DNA of 64,000 nt from an archaeon (GTDB lineage: Archaea; Nanobdellota; Nanobdellia; Woesearchaeales; GW2011-AR15): the NCBI GenBank assembly GCA_018657065.1, contig JABHXU010000020.1, positions 124,001 to 188,000 of the forward strand, written 5' to 3'. This document shows positions 7,834-16,633 of this stretch, piece by piece. The notes under the pieces were generated by a model. That model did no database searches. It had not been told where the DNA came from and worked only from the letters and a program-made list of their open reading frames with translations. Position 1 is the stretch's first letter. Every line of letters starts with the position of its first letter. Both the position numbers and the translations under genes were made by a program.

Positions 7834-8457
7834 ATGAAAAAAATCTGGATTATAATTATTGTTGCTCTTGGTGTATTTTGTTGCTTAGCTAGTGCTGCTT
7901 TTGTAATTAGTTTATCAACTGTTACAATTAAAAAGCCTGCTGTTTATTTATATCCTAAAGAAGATATGAAAATTAATGTTCAATTAGATATAAATGGTAT
8001 GCTAATTGAAGATATTCCGAAATATAATAATGGATGGAATGTATTTGTAACTAAAGAAGGTATTATTGAAAATCAATATGATTATTTATTCTACGAGGCT
8101 AAACTCAAAAAAATATCTCTTCCAAATACTGGATGGGTTATTGAATATGAAAATTTACATTCTTGGTTTGAAATTAATCTTCCTAAACTTGGACTTAATA
8201 AAAAAGAAAAAACTCAATTTATGGACTATTGGTTAAATGAATTGCCTTATTCAAAATATTATGAAATCAAACTACTTACTTATGATTTTTTAGAAGATAA
8301 TATGAACCTAATTATTAATCCTGAACCTGATACTTTAATAAGATTAAATTTTGCATTCAAACCAATTAAGAAACATAAAATTTTAGAAGAACCAGAAATT
8401 AAGGAAATAAAAAGAACTGGATTTACTGTTATTGAATGGGGTGGATTATTAGTTTAA
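7834..8457 (+). CDS. Anchored extracellular protein with YLYP motif
   Basis: 207 residues. One N-terminal membrane segment (about 4-27) is followed by KKPAVYLYPKEDMKINVQLDING and then GWNVFVTKEG...YDYLFYEA. The KPxxYLYPxxxxxxxVxL start and the YDYLFYE block occur together in a conserved domain of unknown function in many bacteria and some archaea, which I know from memory without a firm family name. The domain is probably exposed on the cell surface. Its 3' end overlaps the convergent HD gene by nine bases. Confidence 0.6.
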   Translation: MKKIWIIIIVALGVFCCLASAAFVISLSTVTIKKPAVYLYPKEDMKINVQLDINGMLIEDIPKYNNGWNVFVTKEGIIENQYDYLFYEAKLKKISLPNTGWVIEYENLHSWFEINLPKLGLNKKEKTQFMDYWLNELPYSKYYEIKLLTYDFLEDNMNLIINPEPDTLIRLNFAFKPIKKHKILEEPEIKEIKRTGFTVIEWGGLLV

Positions 8458-9036
8458 TTCAATATCTGTTTCTTTTTTTCTTTCACTCATATATTTTTCA
8501 AACAATTCTTTTGCTGTTTTTGTGACAAAAGAATAATATTTTAATTTGTCACATGACATGATAAATTCAATCATTTCTTTTTTTGATTTATGAATTATCT
8601 TCCTAACAGCTTCAAATCCCTTTGGCGTTGCCATCCACATATAATCTAAATCACTAAATGAACCTATGGTATTATTTTCTTTATAGATTTCATATTCACC
8701 ATAAATCCAATTATCATGAATAGAAATGTAATTTTCAATAATTTTAATTTTATCTTCCGGATAGTTTACTTTTTCTAAAATTTCCCTAGATATTTTTTTA
8801 CCTGCAATCATGTGATCTTTTTTTAGATCTTTTTCAAAATAAGCTGGACCAGTTTCACCATAACCTACATCATGTAAAATAACAAGAGGCATTAAAAGAG
8901 TTTTATCAATATCTTCTTTTTGGCATAAAACTTTAGCTTGTTCCATCATCCATTCAACATGATCAATGTCCATAGGCCTACCTTTAAGATAGTATGATTT
9001 GGCTAATTCCCAAATTTTAGGATAAATTTCTTCCAT
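8449..9036 (-). CDS. HD-domain phosphohydrolase
   Basis: 195 residues with the metal-binding HD pattern: H near residue 24 (DIDHVEWMME), HD at LVILHDVGYG near 54, H in DHMIAGKKI near 75, and a late D in GSFSDLDY. Members hydrolyse nucleotides or cyclic nucleotides; the substrate here is not predictable. It lies next to, and on the same strand as, a ZIP transporter nine bases upstream, so the two may be co-transcribed from the promoter at 9838-9847. Confidence 0.8.
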   Translation of the reverse strand: MEEIYPKIWELAKSYYLKGRPMDIDHVEWMMEQAKVLCQKEDIDKTLLMPLVILHDVGYGETGPAYFEKDLKKDHMIAGKKISREILEKVNYPEDKIKIIENYISIHDNWIYGEYEIYKENNTIGSFSDLDYMWMATPKGFEAVRKIIHKSKKEMIEFIMSCDKLKYYSFVTKTAKELFEKYMSERKKETDIELN

Positions 9037-9045
9037 TTTTAGATT

Positions 9046-9816
9046 TTAATGAAGATGTGCAGGTCCATAAATTGTAAGCAATAAAACAATTAATATTCCT
9101 AAAATAATAGCTAACATATGTTGAAATGTTTCTTTGAGCTTGCAATGTCTATGAAGTTGAGGTAACAAATTAGTTGCTGAGATATAAAGAAAAGTACCCG
9201 CAGCAAAAGGTAAAATAAATTTCTCAAAATGAAATGCTGTATCCGCTAGTAAAATTCCTACGACAGTTCCTAAAATTGCTGTTGTTGCTGAAATAAAATT
9301 AAACAACATTGCTTTTTTTTTTGAATACCCTGAATATAATAAAACTCCAAAGTCTGCAATTTCTTGAGGTAATTCATGAAATATAATTGATATTGAAGTT
9401 GTGATTCCAACTGTAACATCTACTGCAAAACTTCCAGCAATAACTAAACCATCAATAAAATTATGAATAGCGTCTCCAATCAAATTAACTGGTGCTAAAT
9501 TATAGGCATGACCATGACCACAATCATCATGCTCGTGTTTAGTTGAATGATGCCAATGAACAAATTTTTCAAGTACGAACATCACTAAAAACCCAAATAA
9601 AATATTTATTGCTATACCTAATGAATACCCCTCTTCCATTGCCTCAGGAAGTAAGGTCATAAAAACTGTACTTAATAAAACACCAACAGATATACTAAGT
9701 AAAAAAAGCAATAATTTTTGTGAAACTTTTTTTTTATAAAATAGTGGAATTGCTGCAATTACTGAAATAATTGATACAATAACAACACTAATTAAAGCAT
9801 ATATTGAATTCATCAT
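9046..9816 (-). CDS. ZIP-family metal transporter
   Basis: 256 residues with about eight membrane helices. The long loop after helix 3 is His-rich (HWHHSTKHEHDDCGHGH, about 92-108). Helix 4 has HNFIDGL and helix 5 has HELPQEIADF, the ZIP metal site in its H-N-x-x-D and H-E-x-x-x-E form. ZIP proteins import Zn2+ or related divalent metals into the cytoplasm. It diverges from a Fur-family regulator with a clear palindromic operator between them, which supports zinc- or iron-controlled expression. Confidence 0.88.
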   Translation of the reverse strand: MMNSIYALISVVIVSIISVIAAIPLFYKKKVSQKLLLFLLSISVGVLLSTVFMTLLPEAMEEGYSLGIAINILFGFLVMFVLEKFVHWHHSTKHEHDDCGHGHAYNLAPVNLIGDAIHNFIDGLVIAGSFAVDVTVGITTSISIIFHELPQEIADFGVLLYSGYSKKKAMLFNFISATTAILGTVVGILLADTAFHFEKFILPFAAGTFLYISATNLLPQLHRHCKLKETFQHMLAIILGILIVLLLTIYGPAHLH

Positions 9817-9837
9817 TATTTTCTAGTAAACATTATA

Positions 9838-9847
9838 TATTTAAATA
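9838..9847. promoter_or_regulatory. Symmetric TATA box shared by ZIP and fur genes
   Basis: TATTTAAATA is a perfect ten-base palindrome. Its centre lies about 27 bases before ATG 9816 on the minus strand and about 32 before ATG 9875 on the plus strand. One element can therefore serve both directions, leaderless on the transporter side. Confidence 0.6.
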
Positions 9848-9849
9848 CC

Positions 9850-9872
9850 TTATTGATTCTTATTCTCAATAA
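9850..9872. promoter_or_regulatory. Candidate Fur/Zur operator
   Basis: TTATTGA, then nine bases (TTCTTATTC), then TCAATAA: a perfect seven-base inverted repeat, 23 bases in all. It ends two bases before the regulator's ATG and covers the expected transcription start. A bound Fur-family dimer would block the regulator, and probably the transporter across the shared TATA box. Confidence 0.65.
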
Positions 9873-9874
9873 AG

Positions 9875-10270
9875 ATGGCCAAAACAAGAAATACAAAACA
9901 AAAGGAGTTTATTCAAAAAGAAATAAATAAAACTCAAAAATTTTTTACAGCTGAAGACTTATTTGAAAAAATAAAAAAAAAAGATAATAAAATAGGTTTA
10001 GCTACAATATATAGATTTTTAAAAAATCTTAGGAATAAAAAAAATATTTTTTCTTATATGTGCAATGGAAAACACATATACTCAAAAGAACAAAAAAGTC
10101 ATTGTCATTTTATCTGTGAAAAAACAGGCAAAATTATTCATTTTGATGTTGACTCCCTTGATTTTTTAAAAGATAAAATTCCTGGTGAAATATCGAGTTT
10201 TCAAATTGAGGTTAAAGGTGAATGTAAAACTTGTAATCAGGAACCAAAGAATTTACTAAAAAGAGATTGA
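9875..10270 (+). CDS. Fur-family metal-dependent regulator (probably Zur)
   Basis: 131 residues. The winged-helix domain is about 1-80, with the recognition region KIGLATIYRFLKNLRNKKNI. The dimerisation domain holds the metal ligands HCHFICEKTGKIIHFD (about 91-106). A CxxC zinc site (CKTC) lies near residue 119; Fur proteins usually have two such pairs, and only this one is evident. Divergence from a ZIP transporter favours zinc as the signal. Its last 34 bases overlap the convergent gene. Confidence 0.85.
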   Translation: MAKTRNTKQKEFIQKEINKTQKFFTAEDLFEKIKKKDNKIGLATIYRFLKNLRNKKNIFSYMCNGKHIYSKEQKSHCHFICEKTGKIIHFDVDSLDFLKDKIPGEISSFQIEVKGECKTCNQEPKNLLKRD

Positions 10271-10602
10271 ATAGGTCCTTTTGGATGATTAGATGATCTT
10301 TTTATGGGTTTAATAACAGGTTCAGAAACTATTTCACCAGCATCTGAAAAAACAACGTCTTGCTTAAGAACTGATTTTAATATTTTATAATTTGAATTAA
10401 AAAGTGCCATTCCAATCAATTGGTTTTCCATGGCTTCTTTAAGAGGCTTATGTTTATACTCCATAGATTTTAATTCCATTTTATGTCCATCTATATTAAT
10501 TTTCATACCTATTTTTAACACTCCTTTTTTAACTAGTCCTACAGGGACAGCTCCTATTCCAGTTATATTATAAACATCTTGAATAAAAACAATTGATTCC
10601 AT
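10237..10602 (-). CDS. Orphan EF-Tu domain II-like protein
   Basis: 121 residues. Residues 1-85 read as the beta-barrel domain II of translation GTPases (FIQDVYNITGIGAVPVGLVKKGVLKIG, then VKSMEYKHKPLKEAMENQLIGM). The tail is basic and unstructured. There is no G domain. Free-standing domain II proteins occur in archaea with unknown roles; competition with elongation factors on the ribosome or RNA binding are possible. It overlaps the fur gene tail-to-tail by 34 bases. Confidence 0.7.
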   Translation of the reverse strand: MESIVFIQDVYNITGIGAVPVGLVKKGVLKIGMKINIDGHKMELKSMEYKHKPLKEAMENQLIGMALFNSNYKILKSVLKQDVVFSDAGEIVSEPVIKPIKRSSNHPKGPIQSLFSKFFGS

Positions 10603-10618
10603 AGATTTTTTCTACATA

Positions 10619-10638
10619 AACTAATATATAAACATTAG
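10619..10638. promoter_or_regulatory. Palindromic element between divergent genes
   Basis: ACTAAT-ATATAAAC-ATTAGT: a six-base perfect inverted repeat with a TATA-like centre. It sits about 20 bases before the orphan domain II gene (leftward) and about 45 before the pentapeptide gene (rightward). It could be a TATA box flanked by an operator. Confidence 0.4.
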
Positions 10639-10677
10639 TATGGATAAAAATTTAAAATAAAAATAATTACTATTTGT

Positions 10678-11199
10678 ATGCAATATAAAGATAAAGATTT
10701 TGATAAAGAAAAATTTCAAAATATTGATTTTTCAAACGTAGACTTAAGCAATGCTAAATTTAATGATTGTGAATTTAATTCTTGTAATTTTTCTTTAACT
10801 AAAATTAATAATACTTCACTTAATGAAGCTATTTTTAAAAATTGTAAATTTTCAGGTCTTGATTTTTCAAGATGTAACAAATTATTGACAAGTTTTTCAT
10901 TTGAAAATTGTTTATTAAATAATTGCCTATTTATTAAATTAGATATTTCTAAAACAAAAATTATAGATTCAAAAGTACAAAGTTGTATTTTTGAAGAGTG
11001 TCAATTAAATGAAAGTAACTTTTCAGGATCAGATTTTATTCGAAGTATTTTTGACAATAATAATCTAAAAAAAGCGAATTTCGTTGATGCAATAAATTAT
11101 AATATTGACCCAACTAAAAATAAAATTAAAGGAGCAAAATTTTCATATCCTTCTGTTGTCTCTTTATTAAATAACTTTGAAATAATAATTAAAGAGTGA
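10678..11199 (+). CDS. Pentapeptide-repeat protein
   Basis: 173 residues. Residues 8-145 are about 25 consecutive A(N/D)(L/F)xx-type repeats (FSNVD, LSNAK, FNDCE, FNSCN, FKNCK, FSGLD and so on) with Phe or Leu at the centre of each. Such proteins fold into a right-handed quadrilateral helix that can mimic DNA, as in Qnr and MfpA, but most have no known role. Six or more repeats carry Cys at the fourth position. It is a single gene with its own promoter. Confidence 0.85.
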   Translation: MQYKDKDFDKEKFQNIDFSNVDLSNAKFNDCEFNSCNFSLTKINNTSLNEAIFKNCKFSGLDFSRCNKLLTSFSFENCLLNNCLFIKLDISKTKIIDSKVQSCIFEECQLNESNFSGSDFIRSIFDNNNLKKANFVDAINYNIDPTKNKIKGAKFSYPSVVSLLNNFEIIIKE

Positions 11200-11242
11200 A
11201 AATACTAAGATATTTATACTTGGATTAAAACCTAAATTTAAG

Positions 11243-11992
11243 ATGTTAAATGCTTTTTTATTAACTGTTTTTGCAGGTCTATCAACTGTTTTAGGAAGCT
11301 TAATTGTATTATTTGTTGATAAAAAAAAAGAAATTCATCTAAATATTGCAATGGGTTTTGCAGCAGGAGTTATGATTTTTATTTCTTTTACTGAATTATT
11401 AAATCAAAGTATTGTAATTATTGGATACGCTACTGCAATGGCATCTTTTTTTGCAGGCATATTATTCATTTATGCTATTGATGTTCTTATTCCACATGAA
11501 TATGAAAAAGAAGAATCATGTAAACATGGTAAAAATAATAAAAATTTAAAGAGATGTGGAACGCTTTTAGCAGTCGGAATTGCTATTCATAATTTCCCAG
11601 AGGGAATTGCAGTCTTTTTTTCATCTCTAGCTAATATTAAACTCGGAATTGCTATGGCTGTGGCAATTGCACTTCATAATATCCCTGAAGGAATTGCTAT
11701 TGCTATGCCTATTTATTACGCAACAAAAAGTAGAAAAACTGCTTTTATGTATTCATTATTATCTGGTATAGCTGAACCTATTGGTGCATTAATTGCTTGG
11801 TTTTTTTTAAGAAATTATATGACAACATTTGTTCTAAATATACTTCTTGCAGCTGTTGCAGGAATTATGGTATTTATTAGTTTTGATGAACTATTGCCTT
11901 ATGCATATAATGTTAAACAGCATCACCCTACTGTTTTTGGTATTTTAATGGGTATGATTGTAATGGCTATTAGTTTACACCTAATTGTTTAG
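11243..11992 (+). CDS. zupT: Zinc transporter ZupT (ZIP family)
   Basis: 249 residues and eight membrane helices. Helix 4 has HNFPEGIAVFF and helix 5 has HNIPEGIAIAMP, the paired HNxPEG metal site of ZupT, followed by SGIAEPIGA. It imports Zn2+ and other divalent cations. It is the second ZIP gene within 2.5 kb, with a different metal-site form from the one at 9046. Its upstream region lacks the TTATTGA-TCAATAA operator, so the two transporters may be regulated differently. Confidence 0.92.
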   Translation: MLNAFLLTVFAGLSTVLGSLIVLFVDKKKEIHLNIAMGFAAGVMIFISFTELLNQSIVIIGYATAMASFFAGILFIYAIDVLIPHEYEKEESCKHGKNNKNLKRCGTLLAVGIAIHNFPEGIAVFFSSLANIKLGIAMAVAIALHNIPEGIAIAMPIYYATKSRKTAFMYSLLSGIAEPIGALIAWFFLRNYMTTFVLNILLAAVAGIMVFISFDELLPYAYNVKQHHPTVFGILMGMIVMAISLHLIV

Positions 11993-12003
11993 AATCAAAT
12001 TTT

Positions 12004-12654
12004 TTATTTTTTTTTAAAAGATTTTTGAAAATTATTTATATTAAAATTTGATTTAAGATTAAATGATGAATATACACAAAGACTTTGGTAAAACAAAAAA
12101 TGAACAAAAAATGAATTCCAAAATCCTCCTTTTGTAAAAATTATTAGGTAAGCAAAAACTACACCTCCAAAAAAAGAAAGAATAGTATAAATAACTGCTC
12201 TATAAAATGGTTGAAATATAAAAGTGATAAAATGAGCAACAAAAAAACCTATTCCAAAAATTAAAACTGTTTTAATATTAGCTCCAAATATATCTAATGC
12301 AAGAATACAAAAAAAATAAACAAATGATTGCTGCCAAATAATTTCAAAGTATTTTGTTATTTGAAAACGAATATCACTTCTACTCATATATTTTCCAGAT
12401 TTTATGTTTTGTTTAATTTTTGTACCATTCAAAAAGAACATTAATCTGCTAATCACAATAAATAAAATTATTGAAAATAAAACAACTAAAAAATTAATTT
12501 TAACATCCAATAAGAAAAGGATTGGAAAAGATCCAAATACAATATAAATTGAAGATCGTATGTAATTCTCATGATAATTAAAAAAATAATTATATTTATC
12601 TTTAAAATAATACATAATACCTGAAAGGATCAATAAAACATAAATCAAATCCAT
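12004..12654 (-). CDS. Multi-pass membrane protein of unknown function
   Basis: 216 residues with about six hydrophobic segments, ending in a basic Asn/Lys tail. Aromatic residues are common (YYF, FFL). It has no recognisable catalytic or transporter signature, though a CAAX-protease-like layout cannot be excluded without the EExxxR motif, which I do not see. It is convergent with zupT and divergent from a Nudix gene. Confidence 0.5.
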   Translation of the reverse strand: MDLIYVLLILSGIMYYFKDKYNYFFNYHENYIRSSIYIVFGSFPILFLLDVKINFLVVLFSIILFIVISRLMFFLNGTKIKQNIKSGKYMSRSDIRFQITKYFEIIWQQSFVYFFCILALDIFGANIKTVLIFGIGFFVAHFITFIFQPFYRAVIYTILSFFGGVVFAYLIIFTKGGFWNSFFVHFLFYQSLCVYSSFNLKSNFNINNFQKSFKKK

Positions 12655-12727
12655 AAAGTTAAAAAAACATAATTTGTTATTAAACTTTTAGAAAAACATT
12701 TTAATTAACAATACTATTTATTTAACA

Positions 12728-13150
12728 ATGGAAAAAAATAGACCAAAAGTAGGACTAGGTGTTTTTGTCTTTAAAGATAACAAATTCTTAATTCAAAAAC
12801 GAATCAATTCTCACGGTCACAACACTTGGTGTCTTCCAGGTGGACATTTAGAATTTTTCGAAACATTTGAAGAATGCGCTAAACGTGAAACCCTTGAAGA
12901 AGCAGGAGTAATTTGTGACAATATTAATGTCTTAGGAGTCACAAATGATTTTCATACAAAGGAAAATAAACACTATATAACTATATTTGTCAAAAGTAAC
13001 TATATTTCAGGAGAAGTTAAAATAATGGAACCTGATAAATGTTTAGAATGGAAATGGGTAACTTTTGACGATTTACCTGAGAATTTATTTTTACCTTTTA
13101 AGAATTTTCTTAAACAAAAAAAGAACCAAAAGCTTTTTGATTATAATTAA
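12728..13150 (+). CDS. Nudix hydrolase (MutT/NUDT15-like)
   Basis: 140 residues. The complete Nudix box runs from G40 to V63: G-HLEFF-E-TFEECAK-RE-TLEEAGV, fitting GX5EX7REUXEEXGU. The start RPKVGLGVFVFKDNKFLIQKR and the late EPDKCLEWKWVTFDDLPEN resemble the NUDT15/MTH1-like branch that hydrolyses (oxidised) nucleoside triphosphates. A TATA-like stretch (ACTATTTATTTAACA) precedes the ATG. The helicase gene starts 13 bases later, so a shared DNA-maintenance transcript is plausible. Confidence 0.9.
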   Translation: MEKNRPKVGLGVFVFKDNKFLIQKRINSHGHNTWCLPGGHLEFFETFEECAKRETLEEAGVICDNINVLGVTNDFHTKENKHYITIFVKSNYISGEVKIMEPDKCLEWKWVTFDDLPENLFLPFKNFLKQKKNQKLFDYN

Positions 13151-13163
13151 AAAGTAATATTTT

Positions 13164-15293
13164 ATGAAACCTCATATATGTGTTCTAGAATTAATCAATG
13201 AATCTAGAATGGGAATGGGTAGACAATTACTTGCTAGTTGTTTAATTGGTGAAGAAAATGATAGAATTAAAAAATTAAAACTTGATAAACTTCTGTTGTA
13301 TGATTCTCTACCTCTATACGATAAAAAAGATGTATTTGAACTTGTTGATTTGTTAATTTATAAAAGTTTAATCAAATATGTTCCTGTTAAAAATAATAAA
13401 TTCATAAAAATTCTTGAAATAACTCAAAAAGGATTAGAAGAAATCAAAAATCCTTCTGAAGAATTAAAATTATCAAAAAGTTTTGAAGGTTTTTATTCTG
13501 AAATACAAAAAGTAACACCTGAAGATAAAATTGTTTTTGAAAAACTTAAAGAGGTTTTAGAAGATTTATCAGATGAACAAAAAAAAGCAATCATATGTAA
13601 TTCAAAAAATATTTTATGCATAGCTGGAGCAGGTTCAGGAAAAACAAGGGTCTTAACTAAACGTGCTTCATTTTTATCAAATTTTAGATCAGCAAAAAAC
13701 ATTCTTTGTATAACTTTTACTAGAAAAGCCAAAAATGAAATGAAAGAAAGATTAGACAGTATGTATCCAAATAATACGATTATTATTGAAACATTTAATT
13801 CCTTTTGTGAAAAAATCTTAAAAAAGTATGATTCATTAATTTACAAAAAACCTTTCAAAGTTATGGATTTCAGATCTCAAATTATTTTAATTAAAGACAT
13901 ATTAAAACAAGATAATATCAGTTTAGATTCTGCTCTAAACATGTATTATTCAAAAAGACAATTATATTCTAAAGACAAAAATACTCTGTTTTTAAAATTT
14001 GTTCATGATGTTTTTTCTTTACTTGATTATCAAAGAAATAATAATATTAGTGATAAAGAGATTCAAGACCTAATTTACGGACACTATGATTATAGAACTT
14101 CAGAAATGATTCATTCAATTGTTCATAAAATTCAAAAATTTAAAATAAAAAATGGACTTAGAGATTTTACAGATCAAATTGTTCATACACTTAATTTTTT
14201 TAAAACTCATAAAGAATATATTCCTAAATTTGACCATGTATTAGTTGATGAATACCAAGACATCAATAGTTTACAATTTGAATTAATTGAATTACTAAAT
14301 CCTGAAAATTTATTTGTTGTTGGTGACCCTAGACAATCAATTTATGGTTGGAGAGGAAGCAAAATTGAGTTTATTTTAGATTTTGAAAAACTCTACAAAG
14401 ATACTGAAATTTTACAACTTAGTACAAATTATAGATCAAAAAAAGGTATTGTTGATGTTTCAAATAATGTAATTAAAACTATGAAACTTCCAGATTTGAG
14501 TTCTATTCAAAATGAAGAAGGAAAAGTAATTATTGTAAAACATGATAATATTGATTCTGAAAACTTATTTGTTGTTCAAAGTATTTTAAGTTTAGAATCT
14601 CCTAGAAATGAAGTATTTGTTTTAGCTAGAACAAATAAACAAATTGAAAAATTATCAGAAGTAATGGCTAGAAATAATATTAAATTTATTACAAGAACAA
14701 TTGAACAAAAAAAAATCAATATAACTCCCGAATTAGATCAAGTTACACTCTCAACAATTCATGCGATTAAAGGCTTAGAAGCTTCTGTTGTTTATCTAAT
14801 TGGAGTAAATAATCAAAATTTCCCATGCAAAGCATCTGAACACCCTTTACTTGAAGCTGTTAAAATGAATGATACATATGACAAATTTGAAGAAGAAAGA
14901 AGACTATTATATGTTGCACTTTCAAGAGCAAAAGAATCTTTAATTATTAATCATACAAGTGTTATAACATCTTTTATTGATCAAGAATTACATAAAAAAA
15001 TAACCAAAGGGAAAGTAAAATATCAATCTGATAAAAAAAAATACAAAACAAATAAAGCAATTCTAGAAAACTCAAATTCAAGATTATATCAAGAATTAAA
15101 AGATTATAGATATACTAAATCTTTAGAATTAAATGTCCCTGCATATCAAATCTTTAGTAATAATACACTACAAGAATTATGTAGTGAAATGCCTGCAAGC
15201 TTTGAGGAACTAAAACAAATATCAGGGTTTGGACCATTCAAAGTTCAAAGATTTGGTAGAGATATTGTATCAATTATTATCAATCATTCATAA
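13164..15293 (+). CDS. RQC-UvrD-HRDC DNA helicase
   Basis: 709 residues. Residues 1-95 resemble the RecQ C-terminal (RQC) winged helix (GMGRQLLASCLIGEEND...LKLDKLLLYDSL, then LLIYKSLIKY). Residues 125-600 are an SF1A UvrD/PcrA helicase: Walker A AGAGSGKT (about 155), VLVDEYQD (about 362), VVGDPRQSIYGWRGS and RRLLYVALSRAKE. Residues 630-709 are an HRDC domain (SLELNVPAYQIF...ISGFGPFKVQRFG). RQC and HRDC normally flank RecQ, an SF2 enzyme; here they flank an SF1 motor. It probably unwinds repair or recombination intermediates in the 3'-5' direction. Confidence 0.85.
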   Translation: MKPHICVLELINESRMGMGRQLLASCLIGEENDRIKKLKLDKLLLYDSLPLYDKKDVFELVDLLIYKSLIKYVPVKNNKFIKILEITQKGLEEIKNPSEELKLSKSFEGFYSEIQKVTPEDKIVFEKLKEVLEDLSDEQKKAIICNSKNILCIAGAGSGKTRVLTKRASFLSNFRSAKNILCITFTRKAKNEMKERLDSMYPNNTIIIETFNSFCEKILKKYDSLIYKKPFKVMDFRSQIILIKDILKQDNISLDSALNMYYSKRQLYSKDKNTLFLKFVHDVFSLLDYQRNNNISDKEIQDLIYGHYDYRTSEMIHSIVHKIQKFKIKNGLRDFTDQIVHTLNFFKTHKEYIPKFDHVLVDEYQDINSLQFELIELLNPENLFVVGDPRQSIYGWRGSKIEFILDFEKLYKDTEILQLSTNYRSKKGIVDVSNNVIKTMKLPDLSSIQNEEGKVIIVKHDNIDSENLFVVQSILSLESPRNEVFVLARTNKQIEKLSEVMARNNIKFITRTIEQKKINITPELDQVTLSTIHAIKGLEASVVYLIGVNNQNFPCKASEHPLLEAVKMNDTYDKFEEERRLLYVALSRAKESLIINHTSVITSFIDQELHKKITKGKVKYQSDKKKYKTNKAILENSNSRLYQELKDYRYTKSLELNVPAYQIFSNNTLQELCSEMPASFEELKQISGFGPFKVQRFGRDIVSIIINHS

Positions 15294-16017
15294 GACTTTG
15301 AATTTTTCTTGCAAAAATATTAGGATTAATTATACATGAAAAATGTGACCCTTTCATAAATATTAACTTAGAATTTTTTATTTTAAATTTCAATTTTTTT
15401 GCGTATGAATTTGAAAGCATAATATCATTTTTGGCCCATAAAATTGTTACCTTTGATTTAATTTTATCAAGGTTTTCACATTCTGTGTATATAATTTTAT
15501 TTGCATAGTTCCAAAAATCTTTTTTTCCACCATATTTTAACATAGATTTAAACCAATGACTTTGAACTTTTGACATTAAAGCAAAATCTTTTGTAACTTC
15601 ATAAACTCCATTTACTAATGTCAAAAGTACATGCTCTAACCACGTAAAATTTGCTTTAATACCTAGTGAATTAATTAAAAAAATCTTTGGAATTGAAACT
15701 TGATTTGATAGTTGTAATGCTAATTTTCCACCATAACAATGGCCTATAACAATAGGATCATTAATTTCAAGTTTTTTTAAAAAATCACTTAAAAATTTTG
15801 TATGTGTTTCTTCTTCAAATAATTCATTAGTTTTTGAATCACCAAAATTAGGTAAATCTGGAACAAGAAGTCTATTTTTTTTTGATAAAGGTTTAATTAA
15901 TGTAAGAAAATCATCAGACTGATCACACCAACCTGGAATCAAAAGAATTTCTTTTCCTATTCCTACATCAATATATGAATAGGTTTTATCATTTAGAACA
16001 ATTTTATTTTTATGCAT
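15280..16017 (-). CDS. Alpha/beta hydrolase with Cys nucleophile
   Basis: 245 residues, alpha/beta-hydrolase fold. The oxyanion loop is PGWCDQSDDF (near 28). The nucleophile elbow is GHCYGG with Cys94 where almost all relatives have Ser. The acid is in WAKNDIM and the His in GSHFSCI near the end. Cys nucleophiles are known in dienelactone hydrolase. Here it may mark a changed reaction or a slow or non-catalytic protein. It overlaps the helicase gene tail-to-tail by 14 bases. Confidence 0.8.
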   Translation of the reverse strand: MHKNKIVLNDKTYSYIDVGIGKEILLIPGWCDQSDDFLTLIKPLSKKNRLLVPDLPNFGDSKTNELFEEETHTKFLSDFLKKLEINDPIVIGHCYGGKLALQLSNQVSIPKIFLINSLGIKANFTWLEHVLLTLVNGVYEVTKDFALMSKVQSHWFKSMLKYGGKKDFWNYANKIIYTECENLDKIKSKVTILWAKNDIMLSNSYAKKLKFKIKNSKLIFMKGSHFSCIINPNIFARKIQSLMND

Positions 16018-16049
16018 TTAAAATTTTAAAAAGGGCTTATATATAAAAT

Positions 16050-16241
16050 TCACTCAAAAATAAATAATTCATCTATACTTGTTTTCAATACTTTTGCAAC
16101 ATCATAAGCTAATTTTAGAGATGGATTATATTTTCCTTTCTCTAAAAAAACAATTGTTTCCCTTCTAACACCTACTTTTTTAGCTAAATCATCTTGAGTA
16201 AGGTTATGACGTGCTCTAAATTCTTTAATTCTTGTTTTCAT
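16050..16241 (-). CDS. XRE-family transcription regulator
   Basis: 63 residues, a bare helix-turn-helix domain: [27 protein letters not shown] followed by [21 protein letters not shown]. It belongs to the compact YozG-like regulators that typically accompany small membrane proteins. Its ATG overlaps the stop of the upstream membrane gene (ATGA at 16238-16241), so it is translationally coupled. A likely target is the 8-base inverted repeat at 17121-17142. Confidence 0.9.
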   Translation of the reverse strand: MKTRIKEFRARHNLTQDDLAKKVGVRRETIVFLEKGKYNPSLKLAYDVAKVLKTSIDELFIFE

Positions 16242-16633
16242 TCAATATCTCCTTTTGACTTAAAATATGCAAGAAACAAAATCATTGAAACAACACTTAC
16301 AAATAAAAGTATTCCTAATACTGTTTTAACTGACAATTCAACCAGATGAAATTCCTCAATCCAAAACAAAATAGATATAGTCATTAAGGTTGTAAGCCAA
16401 GAATAAGAAAGCGCCCATGCCCCAATTTTTTTTGTTCTTTCATCTTTTTGAACCATATCTTTGTTTCTGATTTTTCTAACAAATATAATCACTAAAATAA
16501 CCATACCAACATTTAACATTATTGATGTTATTCTTGAATCAACATTTGTAAAAATCATTAAAATTACTGATGCAAATATTAAAAATCCACTAATGATTGA
16601 TTTCATCCTGTATATTTTATCCATTTTTATCAC
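16238..16633 (-). CDS. Four-helix membrane protein (DUF2178-like)
   Basis: 131 residues with four predicted membrane helices and a central cytoplasmic-type loop [27 protein letters not shown]. The KDERxxKIxxxAxxxSW segment is typical of small archaeal and firmicute proteins (DUF2178/DUF3796-like) encoded next to XRE regulators. Function is unknown. It lies directly after a second protein of similar design, without a gap. Confidence 0.7.
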   Translation of the reverse strand: MIKMDKIYRMKSIISGFLIFASVILMIFTNVDSRITSIMLNVGMVILVIIFVRKIRNKDMVQKDERTKKIGAWALSYSWLTTLMTISILFWIEEFHLVELSVKTVLGILLFVSVVSMILFLAYFKSKGDIE

